DNA from: JANWHQ01 sp963775275
GTDB lineage: Bacteria; Pseudomonadota; Alphaproteobacteria; Caulobacterales; Caulobacteraceae
Length of the DNA: 64,000 nucleotides
Direction of reading: 5' to 3'
Assembly (NCBI GenBank): GCA_963775275.1
Contig: CAVZII010000005.1
Coordinates: forward strand, 4,419,370 to 4,483,369
Below are positions 1 through 8,366 of this stretch, piece by piece (position 1 is the stretch's first letter; each line of letters opens with the position of its first letter). The notes under the pieces were generated by a model. The model did not search any database and was not told where the DNA came from. It worked only from the letters and a program-made list of their open reading frames with translations. A program made the translations under genes and the position numbers.

Positions 1-36
1 CGGGCGGCCCTGACCGCGACGCGGCGGCAGGCGGCC

Positions 37-3000
37 TCAGGGCGTCACGCCGTAGCCGGCGAACTCCTGGTCGATGCCGGGGGACGCCTTTCTTGCGGCG
101 GCCAGGTCCGCTTGGCCGCGCGCCGTCTGGCCCGAGCGCAGCTCCGCGACGCCCCTGCCGTAGAGCGAGGCGGCCTGCTCCGGCCTGAACGACAGGGCGC
201 GGCCGTAGTCCTGGATCGAGTTGTCGTAGCGCCTGAGCCGCAGCTCCACGAGGCCGCGGCTGTCCAGGGCCGCGGCGAAGTCGGGCCAGTTGGCGATGGC
301 GGCGTTGCAGTCCTGGAGCGCGCCGGGAAGGTCGCGGCCCGCCGTCGCCTTCAACCAGCAACGCGAGTTGCGGATGACCGGATTCTCCGGATCGGCGGCC
401 ACGGCGTCGTCCAGGTCCTTGAGGCCCGCGTCGTACATGTGCATCCGGCCGTAGATATCCGCCCTCGTGACAAGCGCATCCAAGTCCTTGGGCTCCACGC
501 GGAGCGCCTCGTCGAGCTCGCGCAGCGCCCCTTGGCGGTCGCCGTCCGCAGCGAGGAGAGAGGCCAGGAGACGGTGCGGCGCGCTCGCCTTCGGATCCAG
601 CTTGACCGCCAGGTCGATGTCGGCGAGCGCCTTGGCCCGCTCGGCCTTCGGACGAGCCTGAGCCCGGAACATATAGGCCTGGACCGAAGGCTTGAGAGCG
701 ATCGACGCGTCGAAGTCCTTGATCGCCTCGTCGGTGCGCCGCGCCGCAGCGTAGAGGGAGCCGCGCGCGAGGAGCACCCCCGGATCGTCGGGCCGGATGG
801 CCATCATCCTGTTCACATCGGCCAGCGCGGAGTCGAAGTCCCCCTTTGCGTAGTAGGCCTGGGCTCGGGCGTAGTAGAGCGACGGGTCGCTCCGGTCGAG
901 CAGCAGGGCCTGGGAGAAGTCTGCGAACGCCTTGTCGAAAGCCTTCAAGGCCGCCTCCACGGTTCCGCGTTGGATCAGCGCCGTGGTGTTGTGCGGCTCG
1001 AGCTCGACCGCGCGGTTCAAGTCCGCGAGCGCGGCCTGGTACCGACGCCAGCGCAAGTAGATGGCGCTCCGGGATACAAGCGGCTGAGCCTGGTCCGGGT
1101 GCTTGGCGATCGCCTGGTCGAAGTCCGCCATCGCCGCCGAAACGTCCCCCTGCTGGAGTCGGAGCTCACCGCGGTAGCTCAGGGCCGTGGCGTTGTCCGG
1201 ATCGATCTTCAGCGCGCGGTCAAAGTCGTCCATGGCGAGCTGAGGTTGCTGGTTGTACCGGTGGAAAAGTCCCCGGAAGAGCAGGACCAGGACGTTGTCC
1301 GGTTGCGGGGCGAGCGCCAGATCGAGCTCCTGGATGGCCAGGGCGTACTCGCCCTTCACAGCGTAGAGCCGGCCGCGCGAGAGAAGGGCCGTCGCGTCGC
1401 GCGGGTTGAGCGCCAGCGCCTTGTCGAACTCGGCCTGAGCCGCATCCAACCTCCCCTCGGCCATGAGGACCATCCCCCTGGCCGCAACGAGCATGGGCAG
1501 GCTAGGGGCCGCCGCCAGCGCCTTGTCGAACTTGGCCAGGGCCTCGTCCGGCTTCCCCTCGCCGAGCAGGGAATAGCCCTGTTGAACAAGGCCGAGGATG
1601 TCGGGCGCCGCTCCCTGAGCTGCTGGCGCGACTGCACGACGTCGGTCGCCAGCACCAAGGCCGGCGGACGAGGGCGCCATCACATAGACCGTATTGTTCG
1701 CGAGCTCGCGAAGGCCGGCCTGATCGGCCTGGGCCTGGGTGAAGGAGATCTCCGGGACCAGGCTCCGCGAGGTCGCCACCATGGTGAATTCACCGTGATC
1801 AATCCGCGAGGTCCGCTTGAGCTCCCAGCCGCCCAAGGCCCGGTCGACGTCCCGACCCGAGACGGTGAAGCCTTTGCCGGCATCGGGGAGGACGATGGAC
1901 TCCTCGGTGCGGTCGAAGCTCGGGTAGTCCACCTTGAATGGCGCATCGGAGTCGGGGCCCGGGTCGCGGCTGAAGTCCGCGTTCCAGCCCACGACCGCTC
2001 CATCCGCCTCGTAGTGGCGCTGGCCGCCGGTCTCGGGACTGGTCCAGGCCATCCGCGCCGAACCGTCCATGCTCAGCCGCTCCTCGCCCGTCGCCTCGTC
2101 GTATGTCGCGTCCGCCCGCTTCACGTCGATGAAGTCGTAGCGCCGGCGCCAGTAGTCGCGAGCCGCCCGGTCACGCGCGTCCGCGGACATGGCGTCGAAC
2201 GAGAGCCTGGTGGAGATGGCGAGGTCGCCGCGGAGGATGGCGACGGCGTGGACGGGCGCGGGCTTGTCGATCCCGCCCGAGGCGTCCAGGCGGATCTGGG
2301 TGTCGCGGGTCGGCTTGGCCAGGGGGGCCGGCACGAGACGCTCGAGCGTGGCCCCGGCGGGCTGGATGGGCAGGGCCCAGCCCCAGGCCGGCACGGAGAT
2401 GTCGTCCAGGTCCCGATCGCCCAGGCGGGTTCCGTCTAGCCAGTAGACCTTGCCGTCGATCACAGCCCGGACAATGGCGTGGTCGAATAGGCCGAACATG
2501 GGCAGGCGGGAGTTCAGGCCATCCCCGGCGACGGTGTTGACCAGGGCCGGCTCGGCTTCGATCCCGAGCTCGTGCAAAAGCGCCACGAGCAAGGCGGTCT
2601 TGCCCTTGCAGTCGGCGAACAACCGCGACCAGGTGAGATCGGCCGCCGCCGGGATATAGCCGCCCTGGTTCATGTCGAGGTCGAGGTAGCGAACCTTGTC
2701 CTGGACCAGATGCAGGGCCATGGCCGCCCGGACCTTCGGATCCGCGGACGCGGCCCGGATCTTCGCGGCCTCCGCCTTCAAGGGAGAGTCCGCCGCCAGG
2801 GCCTCCGCCTTGGCGAACAGCGGTTGGATCTGGGCCGACACAGAGGCCCAGTCGGGAAAGTCGCTGATGTCGATCAGGCCCAGCAGAGCATAGCGCGCCG
2901 GCGCGTCCTTGGGCCGCGTCAAGGGCGCGAGGTCGTTCGCCTCGACAAGCAGCTCCTCGCCATCCTTGGTCCGAGCGAGGCGGGCCGGCGGGAGGCCATC

Positions 3001-3624
3001 CTGCTGACGCCAGCGAACCGGGCGGTCTGCAGGCCAGAGGGTCCTGATCCTCAGGCGGGCGATTTCCAGGTATCGGCTGCTGCCTGTGATGAGCTGATCA
3101 TGTCCGCCCATCACCGGATCGCGGCTCTTGATGGTCATCGCCAGGTCGAGGATGTCGCCTACCTGCAGGCCTTCGGGCTGGAAGGTGGCCGTCAGCGTCC
3201 CATCGAGCATGGCGCGCTCGAGGTTGGTCTCGCGGCGTAGAACCGTGAACTTGCGCCCCCGCGCCAGGAGATCGATCGTGCGCCCGGCCCGGATCAAGTG
3301 CAGTTTGTGGATGATCAGTGTGGCGGTCGCCGGGTTCCAGCCGAAGGCCATGTTGCCGGCTGCCTGCAGGCCGAGCGGCGACAGGATCTGGACCGCCGTC
3401 TCGGAATAGCTGGCCGTCTCACCGTTGCCGCCAAGGCGGGTCTGGATGTCCTGCAACACGACACGGATGGGCGCAGAGCCACGGATGGGTGGTGGAACGG
3501 GCGGCTTCGCGGGCTCCACCCAGGCCGGCGGCGGCTGATAGAGCGGCGCATTGGCGGCCGACGCCGCGCCCGCCCAAAGGGCGAGCGCCAGTCCCAAACC
3601 CAGCGCGCGCATGCCAACCCCCAT
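37..3624 (-). CDS. Periplasmic DUF3857/transglutaminase-like protein with TPR array
   Basis: A 1195-residue exported protein. It has an N-terminal signal peptide (hydrophobic stretch about 6-23, AxA-type cleavage near 24), a DUF3857-type N-terminal domain (about 50-250), and a transglutaminase-like domain whose Cys-His-Asp triad is visible as C339 (ADCKGKT), H382 (FDHA) and D397 (WLDGT). The C-terminal half (about 670-1190) is a long run of tetratricopeptide repeats, roughly 14 units of 34 residues. DUF3857-transglutaminase proteins are common in Bacteroidota and Proteobacteria, but their substrates are unknown; the TPRs suggest a scaffold. A second in-frame ATG five codons in (3612) is an equally good start. 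It stands alone, divergent from nothing obvious on its 5' side. Confidence 0.85.
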   Translation of the reverse strand: MGVGMRALGLGLALALWAGAASAANAPLYQPPPAWVEPAKPPVPPPIRGSAPIRVVLQDIQTRLGGNGETASYSETAVQILSPLGLQAAGNMAFGWNPATATLIIHKLHLIRAGRTIDLLARGRKFTVLRRETNLERAMLDGTLTATFQPEGLQVGDILDLAMTIKSRDPVMGGHDQLITGSSRYLEIARLRIRTLWPADRPVRWRQQDGLPPARLARTKDGEELLVEANDLAPLTRPKDAPARYALLGLIDISDFPDWASVSAQIQPLFAKAEALAADSPLKAEAAKIRAASADPKVRAAMALHLVQDKVRYLDLDMNQGGYIPAAADLTWSRLFADCKGKTALLVALLHELGIEAEPALVNTVAGDGLNSRLPMFGLFDHAIVRAVIDGKVYWLDGTRLGDRDLDDISVPAWGWALPIQPAGATLERLVPAPLAKPTRDTQIRLDASGGIDKPAPVHAVAILRGDLAISTRLSFDAMSADARDRAARDYWRRRYDFIDVKRADATYDEATGEERLSMDGSARMAWTSPETGGQRHYEADGAVVGWNADFSRDPGPDSDAPFKVDYPSFDRTEESIVLPDAGKGFTVSGRDVDRALGGWELKRTSRIDHGEFTMVATSRSLVPEISFTQAQADQAGLRELANNTVYVMAPSSAGLGAGDRRRAVAPAAQGAAPDILGLVQQGYSLLGEGKPDEALAKFDKALAAAPSLPMLVAARGMVLMAEGRLDAAQAEFDKALALNPRDATALLSRGRLYAVKGEYALAIQELDLALAPQPDNVLVLLFRGLFHRYNQQPQLAMDDFDRALKIDPDNATALSYRGELRLQQGDVSAAMADFDQAIAKHPDQAQPLVSRSAIYLRWRRYQAALADLNRAVELEPHNTTALIQRGTVEAALKAFDKAFADFSQALLLDRSDPSLYYARAQAYYAKGDFDSALADVNRMMAIRPDDPGVLLARGSLYAAARRTDEAIKDFDASIALKPSVQAYMFRAQARPKAERAKALADIDLAVKLDPKASAPHRLLASLLAADGDRQGALRELDEALRVEPKDLDALVTRADIYGRMHMYDAGLKDLDDAVAADPENPVIRNSRCWLKATAGRDLPGALQDCNAAIANWPDFAAALDSRGLVELRLRRYDNSIQDYGRALSFRPEQAASLYGRGVAELRSGQTARGQADLAAARKASPGIDQEFAGYGVTP

Positions 3625-3693
3625 CCCCGAGGACGACGTTAGCGGGCGTGGCGCTCATTGCAACTGCAAGCTGCCCGACCGGAGCGGCCGCGC

Positions 3694-4158
3694 TCAGCCC
3701 TCCTCGAAGTCCGACGCCCTGTCCCCCATCAGGAAGCGCGGCCCTGAGCCCGCGCGGGCGGCGCGGTCGCCGGGGTTGTAGAGGGCGCAGCGGTCCAGCG
3801 AGAGGCAGCCGCAGCCGATGCAGCCGTCCAGCAGGTCGCGGGTGCGCTCGAGCATGGCGATCCGGGCGTCGAGCGCGCCCCGGATGCGCTCCGAGATCGC
3901 CTGCCAGTCCTCGCTGGTCGGCGGGCGCCCGTCCGGCAGGGTCGAGAGCTCGGCCTCGATCTCGGCGAGGCTGAGGCCGAGCTGCTGGGCGATCAGGGCG
4001 AAGGACAGCCGGCGGATGTCCGAGCGCAGGAAGCGGCGCTGGTTGCCCGAGGTGCGCACGGCGCCGACCAGGCCACGCTGCTCGTAGAAGCGGATCGCCG
4101 AGACCGAGAGGCCCGTCCGCCGGGCCAGCTCGCCGATGCTCAAGAGGGCCGCCGACAA
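3694..4158 (-). CDS. soxR: SoxR, redox-sensing MerR-family activator
   Basis: A 154-residue MerR-family regulator, the same length as E. coli SoxR. The N-terminal winged helix (ELARRTGLSVSAIRFYEQRG) is followed by a dimerisation helix and the diagnostic [2Fe-2S] cluster motif CIGCGCLSLDRC (C113, C116, C118, C124; CX2CXCX5C). SoxR is activated when the cluster is oxidised by redox-cycling compounds or superoxide. The start is taken as TTG at 4158 because longer in-frame extensions run through the divergent gene and its operator; no better ATG exists near the domain start. The gene is divergent from a VOC-family gene, with a SoxR box between them. Non-enteric SoxR proteins usually act directly on efflux or detoxification genes rather than via SoxS, and none of the visible genes encodes SoxS. 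Confidence 0.93.
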   Translation of the reverse strand: MSAALLSIGELARRTGLSVSAIRFYEQRGLVGAVRTSGNQRRFLRSDIRRLSFALIAQQLGLSLAEIEAELSTLPDGRPPTSEDWQAISERIRGALDARIAMLERTRDLLDGCIGCGCLSLDRCALYNPGDRAARAGSGPRFLMGDRASDFEEG

Positions 4159-4188
4159 TCGTCCGCTCCGCGCGAAATCCGTCCTTGA

Positions 4189-4206
4189 CCTCAAGTTAGC
4201 TTGAGG
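4189..4206. promoter_or_regulatory. SoxR box between soxR and the VOC gene
   Basis: The 18-bp palindrome CCTCAAG-TTAG-CTTGAGG matches the known soxS operator core (CCTCAAG-TTAA-CTTGAGG) at all but one position. It lies in the spacer of a plus-strand promoter with -35 TTGACC (4185-4190), and a 19-bp spacer puts the -10 at 4210-4215 (TAGGCA, weak). A long 19-bp spacer is the hallmark of MerR-family promoters. The site is 58 bp upstream of the VOC start, so that gene is the predicted target; autoregulation of soxR is also possible. Confidence 0.9.
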
Positions 4207-4263
4207 TTGTAGGCAGAGCAACAGATGGCGCGAGCGGCGCCCCAACACGAAGGACAAGACGCC

Positions 4264-4644
4264 ATGGCCTCGCCAAGGATCGAGCATGTGAACGTGACCG
4301 TCACCGACCCGGAACGCGCCGCCGAGCTGATGCAGGACCTGTTCGGCTGGCGCGTGCGCTGGAAGGGCCCGGCGCGCGACGAGGGCTTCACCATCCACGT
4401 GGGATCGGACGAGGCGTACCTGGCGCTCTACACCGGCAAGGGCGTCGCCTATACCGAGGAGGACTTCGCCAAGGGGCGGCCCCTGAACCACATCGGGGTC
4501 GAGGTCGACGACATCGAGGCGGTGGAGGCCAAGGTGATCGCCGCGGGCCTGAGGCCCTTCAATCACGGCGACTACGATCCGGGACGGCGGTTCTATTTCC
4601 TGGATCCGGACGGCATCGAATACGAGGTGGTGAGCTACGCCTGA
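4264..4644 (+). CDS. VOC (glyoxalase/bleomycin-resistance) family protein
   Basis: A 126-residue single vicinal-oxygen-chelate domain protein with the paired beta-alpha-beta-beta-beta modules (IEHVNVTVTDPERAAE and LNHIGVEVDDIEAVE). The C-terminal FLDPDGIEYEVV is typical of glyoxalase/dioxygenase/antibiotic-binding members. Candidate metal ligands are H8, H79 and the C-terminal E. The start at 4264 is chosen over an in-frame ATG at 4225 because AAGGAC lies at proper spacing before it. The SoxR-box promoter suggests induction by redox-cycling drugs, so detoxification or sequestration of a quinone- or phenazine-like compound is a reasonable guess; the substrate cannot be read from sequence. Its 3' end overlaps the convergent MFS gene by 10 bp. 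Confidence 0.85.
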   Translation: MASPRIEHVNVTVTDPERAAELMQDLFGWRVRWKGPARDEGFTIHVGSDEAYLALYTGKGVAYTEEDFAKGRPLNHIGVEVDDIEAVEAKVIAAGLRPFNHGDYDPGRRFYFLDPDGIEYEVVSYA

Positions 4645-5921
4645 ACGGCGCCGGCCGCACGCTGAAGCGGCGCGGCGGCCTCCTCACGCCAGGCGACCGG
4701 CGCGATCGGCCCGAGCGCCAGGCCCCAGCAGGCGAGCCCCAGCACCGAGAGCGCGCCGGCCAGGAAGAAGGCGCCCGCGAAGGAGCCGGTGGCGTCGACG
4801 ATCAGGCCGGTGGCCATGGGCGCGGTGATCCCGGCGAGGTTGCCCACCATGTTCTGGACCCCCATCCAGCGCCCGCCGGCGCTGGGGCCGCTGAGGGTCT
4901 GGCCGATGGCGAAGACCATGGGGTTGGCGAAGCCGGTGCAGAAGCCGCACGCCAGCAGGAACGGGATCATCAGCCCGTGCGGCCCCATGCCAACCATGAG
5001 GAACGACAAGCCGCCCACGCCGACACCGGCCAGGACGAAGGCCCTGCGCACGGCGCCGGCGCCCACGCCCGTACGGATCAACCGGTCGGAGGCCGCGCCG
5101 CTGACGAGCGCCGCCAGGGCCTGGACGCCATAGACCGCCGCGCTGATCCCGGCCATGGCGGCGAAAGACACGTGCTGGGCCTTGACCAGGAAGAAGGGGA
5201 GCCAGGTGAGCAGCAGATAGAACTGATAGGAGTAGCAGAACTGGCCGATCGAGACGGCCCAGAGCGGGCGCTGGCGCAGGAGCTCGCCGTAGCCCGGGCC
5301 CCGCCGGGCCGGCGCAGCGGCGTGGCGGCGGGCGGGCGCCATCGGCGTCGCGAGCCAGGGGATCAGCCAGAGCAGCGAGGCCAGGCCCAGGCTCAGGAAC
5401 ACCCAGCGCCACCCCCACTGGGCCAGGATCAGGCCGCCCACGAGGGTCCCGCCGGAGGGCCCCAGGCACATGGCCATGGAGATCAGGCCATTGTAGCGGC
5501 CGCGCCGATGCTCGGGCGCGCGCTCGGCGAGGAGGCGGGCGTTGGCCGGATAGATCACGCTTTCGCCCAGGCCCATCACGAGCCGCAAGCCCAGCAGCGC
5601 CGCGAAGCCGCCGGCAAGGCCGCACAGGGTGGTGGCGGCGGCCCACAGGCCCAGCGCGATCGCCAGCACCTTGCGCACGTCGAAATGCTGGACCAGGGAG
5701 CCGGCGAGCGGCTGGGCGAAGGTGTAGGTCCAGAAGAAGGCCGAGAGCAGAAGGCCCATCCGGCCGTTGCTGATGGCGAGGCCGTCCTTCAACGCCGGCG
5801 CCGCGATCGAGAGGCTGCCGCGGTCGACGTAGTTGATGAACATGGCCAGGGCCAGGAGGACGACCGTCCAGGTGGTCAGCCCCGCCGCCTCGGCGTCGCC
5901 CGGCCCTCGCCCGGTCCCCAT
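4635..5921 (-). CDS. MFS transporter, anion:cation symporter type
   Basis: A 428-residue major facilitator superfamily protein with about 12 predicted membrane segments. The first helix ends in FINYVDRGSLS, and the loop 2-3 and helix 4 signatures (RLVMGLGESVIYP) are typical of the ACS (phthalate/glucarate/hexuronate permease) branch. It probably imports an organic anion driven by the proton gradient; the substrate is not predictable. It is convergent and overlapping with the VOC gene and appears monocistronic. Short low-complexity loops (AAAPARRGP) reflect the high GC. Confidence 0.85.
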   Translation of the reverse strand: MGTGRGPGDAEAAGLTTWTVVLLALAMFINYVDRGSLSIAAPALKDGLAISNGRMGLLLSAFFWTYTFAQPLAGSLVQHFDVRKVLAIALGLWAAATTLCGLAGGFAALLGLRLVMGLGESVIYPANARLLAERAPEHRRGRYNGLISMAMCLGPSGGTLVGGLILAQWGWRWVFLSLGLASLLWLIPWLATPMAPARRHAAAPARRGPGYGELLRQRPLWAVSIGQFCYSYQFYLLLTWLPFFLVKAQHVSFAAMAGISAAVYGVQALAALVSGAASDRLIRTGVGAGAVRRAFVLAGVGVGGLSFLMVGMGPHGLMIPFLLACGFCTGFANPMVFAIGQTLSGPSAGGRWMGVQNMVGNLAGITAPMATGLIVDATGSFAGAFFLAGALSVLGLACWGLALGPIAPVAWREEAAAPLQRAAGAVQA

Positions 5922-6075
5922 CTTCGCCCCCTGGTCCCTCTGCGTCCGGCGAGCCTCGGCGAGGATCGACCTGCAGGCGCGTGGCCGCGGTCAAGCTAGA
6001 GCCTGGAGCCCGACCTGGGCAACCGCGCTGCGCCGGCCTCGGGCGGGCGCGGGCCTTCGGGCGGGCGGGCGGCGG

Positions 6076-6633
6076 CTATCGGGCCTGCCGCTCCCAGGCG
6101 ACCAGACGCTCGGCGAGCCGGCGGAACCTTTGCTCGACCGCCCCGCCCAGGAGCGGATCCGGGCCCTGGGCGAGCCCGGCCTCGACGCCCGACCAGTCGT
6201 CCGCCGACAGCAGGCGTTCGGCCACCGGGAAGAAGCGCTCCTCCTCCATCTGCATGTGCCGCCGCTCGAGCGCCACGAATTTGCGCGCGGCCTCCACGAC
6301 GGCGTCGCGGGCGATGTCGGTCTCGTTCAGGAGCGCGTTGACGGTCTCCTCGAACCGAAGCGCCCGCGCGTGCACCGCCACATGCTCGCCGGGAAGGTCT
6401 CCGACGGCCGCCGCCGCCTCTGGCTGCACCGCCTTCAGGCGGGCGAAGACCGCGTCCTCCTTGGGATGGTGGCAACGGTCCGGGAACTCGAGGAAGTAGT
6501 CGGCGACGCCGCGGACCACGTCGTAGTCGGGATCGCCCTCCTCGGCGAAGACGCCGATCTCGTGCTCCAGGGCGTCGAGCAGGCGCGCGATGTCGCGATG
6601 CTCTTCACGCAAGGCCTCGATCACCTGAGCCAT
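6076..6633 (-). CDS. Hemerythrin HHE-domain protein
   Basis: A 185-residue four-helix hemerythrin-like protein. Potential di-iron ligands are spread as in the family: H12 (EEHRD), H55/H56 and E59 (CHHPKED), H84/H88 (GEHVAVH), H126 and E130 (RHMQMEEE). Such proteins bind O2 or NO, or act in iron and redox-stress repair. The start at 6633 has an AGGGGCAGGA ribosome site and begins exactly at the domain (AQVIEALREEHRDI); the longer upstream extension is GC-rich and unlike the family. A small gene on the same strand lies 43 bp upstream, and the two may be co-transcribed from the region carrying the FNR-type box. Confidence 0.9.
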   Translation of the reverse strand: MAQVIEALREEHRDIARLLDALEHEIGVFAEEGDPDYDVVRGVADYFLEFPDRCHHPKEDAVFARLKAVQPEAAAAVGDLPGEHVAVHARALRFEETVNALLNETDIARDAVVEAARKFVALERRHMQMEEERFFPVAERLLSADDWSGVEAGLAQGPDPLLGGAVEQRFRRLAERLVAWERQAR

Positions 6634-6676
6634 CGTCCTGCCCCTTGTTCCGATCCGAATTCCGTCTCCACCCCCG

Positions 6677-6856
6677 TCAGTCGGTCCACGGGGGGAAGTG
6701 GGCGACATGCCGCCCGCCCTGCCACAGGCTCATTGCGTGCAGGTGGTCGATGTCGCCCGTGCGATCGACCGCCTCGTCGTCGTCGCGGCAATCGATGACC
6801 CGCTCATCTTGCAGCGCGCCATCCGCGGTCAGGAGCTCGATTCGATATGGCGACAC
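6677..6856 (-). CDS. Small acidic protein, 59 aa
   Basis: A GTG-started 59-codon gene with a strong GGAGGGG ribosome site six bases upstream. The product begins SPYRIELLTADGALQDE, continues with an acidic stretch (VIDCRDDDEAVD), and ends with the WQGGRHVAHFPPW motif. It looks like a small conserved Caulobacterales family recalled from memory (short strand-forming proteins of the form YRVEL...DCxxDDxA...G...RxVARF); the function is unknown. It sits immediately upstream of the hemerythrin gene on the same strand. The TGA stop is at 6677-6679. Antisense plus-strand reading frames here have no comparable coding character. Confidence 0.7.
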   Translation of the reverse strand: MSPYRIELLTADGALQDERVIDCRDDDEAVDRTGDIDHLHAMSLWQGGRHVAHFPPWTD

Positions 6857-6969
6857 CGGACCCCCTCCATCTGCGCCATGGTTGCTCGAATGCTAACAAT
6901 CGGCGGGGCGGCGTCCTTGATTTCGAACAAGAGTCGCAGCCGCGCCCGGCTCGCGCCCGCCGCCATCGC

Positions 6970-6983
6970 TTGAGGCGGATCAA
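6970..6983. promoter_or_regulatory. FNR/FixK-type box
   Basis: TTGAG-GCGG-ATCAA matches the FNR/FixK consensus TTGAT-N4-ATCAA at nine of ten defined positions. It lies in the divergent region between the small gene/hemerythrin pair (minus strand, start 6856) and speD (plus strand, start 7055), 72 bp before speD and 114 bp before the small gene. A second box of the same form is at 24220-24233. Oxygen-responsive control of an O2/NO-binding hemerythrin would make sense, but which gene is served cannot be decided from sequence. Confidence 0.55.
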
Positions 6984-7054
6984 GGCGCGGATCGCCCGTC
7001 CGGAGCCTAGTCGGCGCGTCGATGTGGGGCGGCGCAGCAGCCTGGGGATTTCCG

Positions 7055-7489
7055 ATGAGCGACGTCGAAGCGCCGATGCGGCGCCCCAAAGGGCGCGCGG
7101 ACGCTCACTTCGGCGAGCACTTCACGCTGGACGGCTATGGCGGCGATCCGGCGCGGCTGGATGACGGCGAGCTGGTGCGCGCCTCGCTGGTCGAGCTGGC
7201 CCGACGCATCGGCATGCGCCCGCTCGCGCCGCCGCTGATCGCCCAGGCGCCGGACAACCAGCTGAAGGACCCTGGCGGCTGGAGCGGGGTGCTGCTCATC
7301 GTCGAGAGCCACATCACCATCCACACCTTCCCCCGCCGCCGGTTCCTGACCGCCGACGCCTACAGCTGCAGGAACGGCATGGACCTGAAGGCCATCGAGG
7401 GATTCCTGGTCTCGCAGTTCGGCCTCGAGGAGACAGAGACGAACTTCCTCAAACGCGGCCTGCGTTATCCGGCGCACAACCTCGTCTAG
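7055..7489 (+). CDS. speD: S-adenosylmethionine decarboxylase (SpeD-type)
   Basis: A 144-residue SpeD-like proenzyme. The self-cleavage site VES-HITIHTFP is present: E84-S85, with S85 expected to become the pyruvoyl group. H86 and the proton-donor Cys (DAYSC, C105) are in the expected positions. AdoMet decarboxylase supplies decarboxylated AdoMet for spermidine synthesis. The usual TWPE after the cleavage site is TFPR here, a modest deviation. The start at 7055 has GGGGA six bases upstream; an in-frame ATG at 7022 lacks one. No spermidine synthase gene is adjacent. Confidence 0.88.
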   Translation: MSDVEAPMRRPKGRADAHFGEHFTLDGYGGDPARLDDGELVRASLVELARRIGMRPLAPPLIAQAPDNQLKDPGGWSGVLLIVESHITIHTFPRRRFLTADAYSCRNGMDLKAIEGFLVSQFGLEETETNFLKRGLRYPAHNLV

Positions 7490-7601
7490 GCCGCGCGGCC
7501 CGCGTCGGCGGCCAAAGGCGACGGCGTCCACGGGCTCGATCACCGGCCCGGGCGGGGCCGTGCGCGCGAGGTCGCGGATCGCGGCCTTGCCCTCGCCTGG
7601 C

Positions 7602-8135
7602 CTAGGCCGGGTTCTTGACCTGGACCCATGCCGCCTGGGCCTTGGGCGGCAGCTTGTCCATGTGCTCGAGGAACAGCGCCAGGGTCCAGATCTCCCGGTC
7701 GCTGAGGGCGGTCTTCCACGACGGCATGCCGGTCAGGCGGATCCCGTGCTTGATCTTCCAGAACGAGACGCCGTCCGGGTCATCCTCGACCCCGTCCGTG
7801 CCGAGCTGGGGCGGGCGCGGGTAGAGGCCCCTGGCCACCGGCGAGGCCGAGGCGTCGCCGGTCGCCGTCCCGTGACAGATGGCGCAGTGCTCGCCGTAGA
7901 GCTTCACGCCCTGCACGAGGTTGTCGTCGGTCAGGGCGACGGGGTTTGGGCCCTTGGGCGCCTCGCGCCGAAGGGTGGCGTCCAGCGAGGTTCCCGCCGC
8001 CCAGAGCTCGAGCCCGCCGGGCCTGGCGTCCGCGTTGGCGGGAATCAACCCGCTCTGCAGGACCAGATAGGCGACGAGCAGCCCCGCCACGACGGCGGCC
8101 ACGGCGCCCACGACCACGCCCTTGACCATCTCCAT
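7602..8135 (-). CDS. Membrane-anchored monohaem cytochrome c
   Basis: A 177-residue class I-like cytochrome c with one uncleaved N-terminal membrane helix (about 5-28) and one haem motif CAICH (C84, C87, H88). M137 in TGMPSW is the probable distal ligand. It most likely sits on the periplasmic face of the inner membrane as an electron shuttle. It is divergent from a second c-type cytochrome across a 231-bp intergenic region. Confidence 0.88.
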   Translation of the reverse strand: MEMVKGVVVGAVAAVVAGLLVAYLVLQSGLIPANADARPGGLELWAAGTSLDATLRREAPKGPNPVALTDDNLVQGVKLYGEHCAICHGTATGDASASPVARGLYPRPPQLGTDGVEDDPDGVSFWKIKHGIRLTGMPSWKTALSDREIWTLALFLEHMDKLPPKAQAAWVQVKNPA

Positions 8136-8366
8136 CTCCTTGCGGATCGCCGTCCTCGACCGGCATCGGCAAGGATAGGCCCGACCGGCGGACGGCGGAA
8201 GCTTCGCGACGGCGAGCCGCGCCCGCCGGCGAGGGTGCGAACGGCCGAGCGCTGCTCTGGTTCAATCCCTGCGCCGAAGATCGTGAGCAGGTGGGGGACG
8301 ACACGACCGCTCGTGTCCTCTTCGTGGCTGTGCGAACCTCGGGACCCGGTCCAAGGGAGACGTGTC

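Noticed and set aside
112..2439. A 775-codon open frame on the plus strand
   Set aside because: Antisense shadow of the TPR gene; Arg/Gly/Val-rich with no domain, caused by high GC and regular codon use.
4159..4566. N-terminal extension of SoxR to 290 residues
   Set aside because: It would be antisense to the VOC gene and would include the SoxR operator; the family length is 154.
8034..8047. TTGGCGGGAATCAA as a third FNR/FixK box
   Set aside because: One half-site is wrong (TTGG) and it lies inside the cytochrome c coding sequence.
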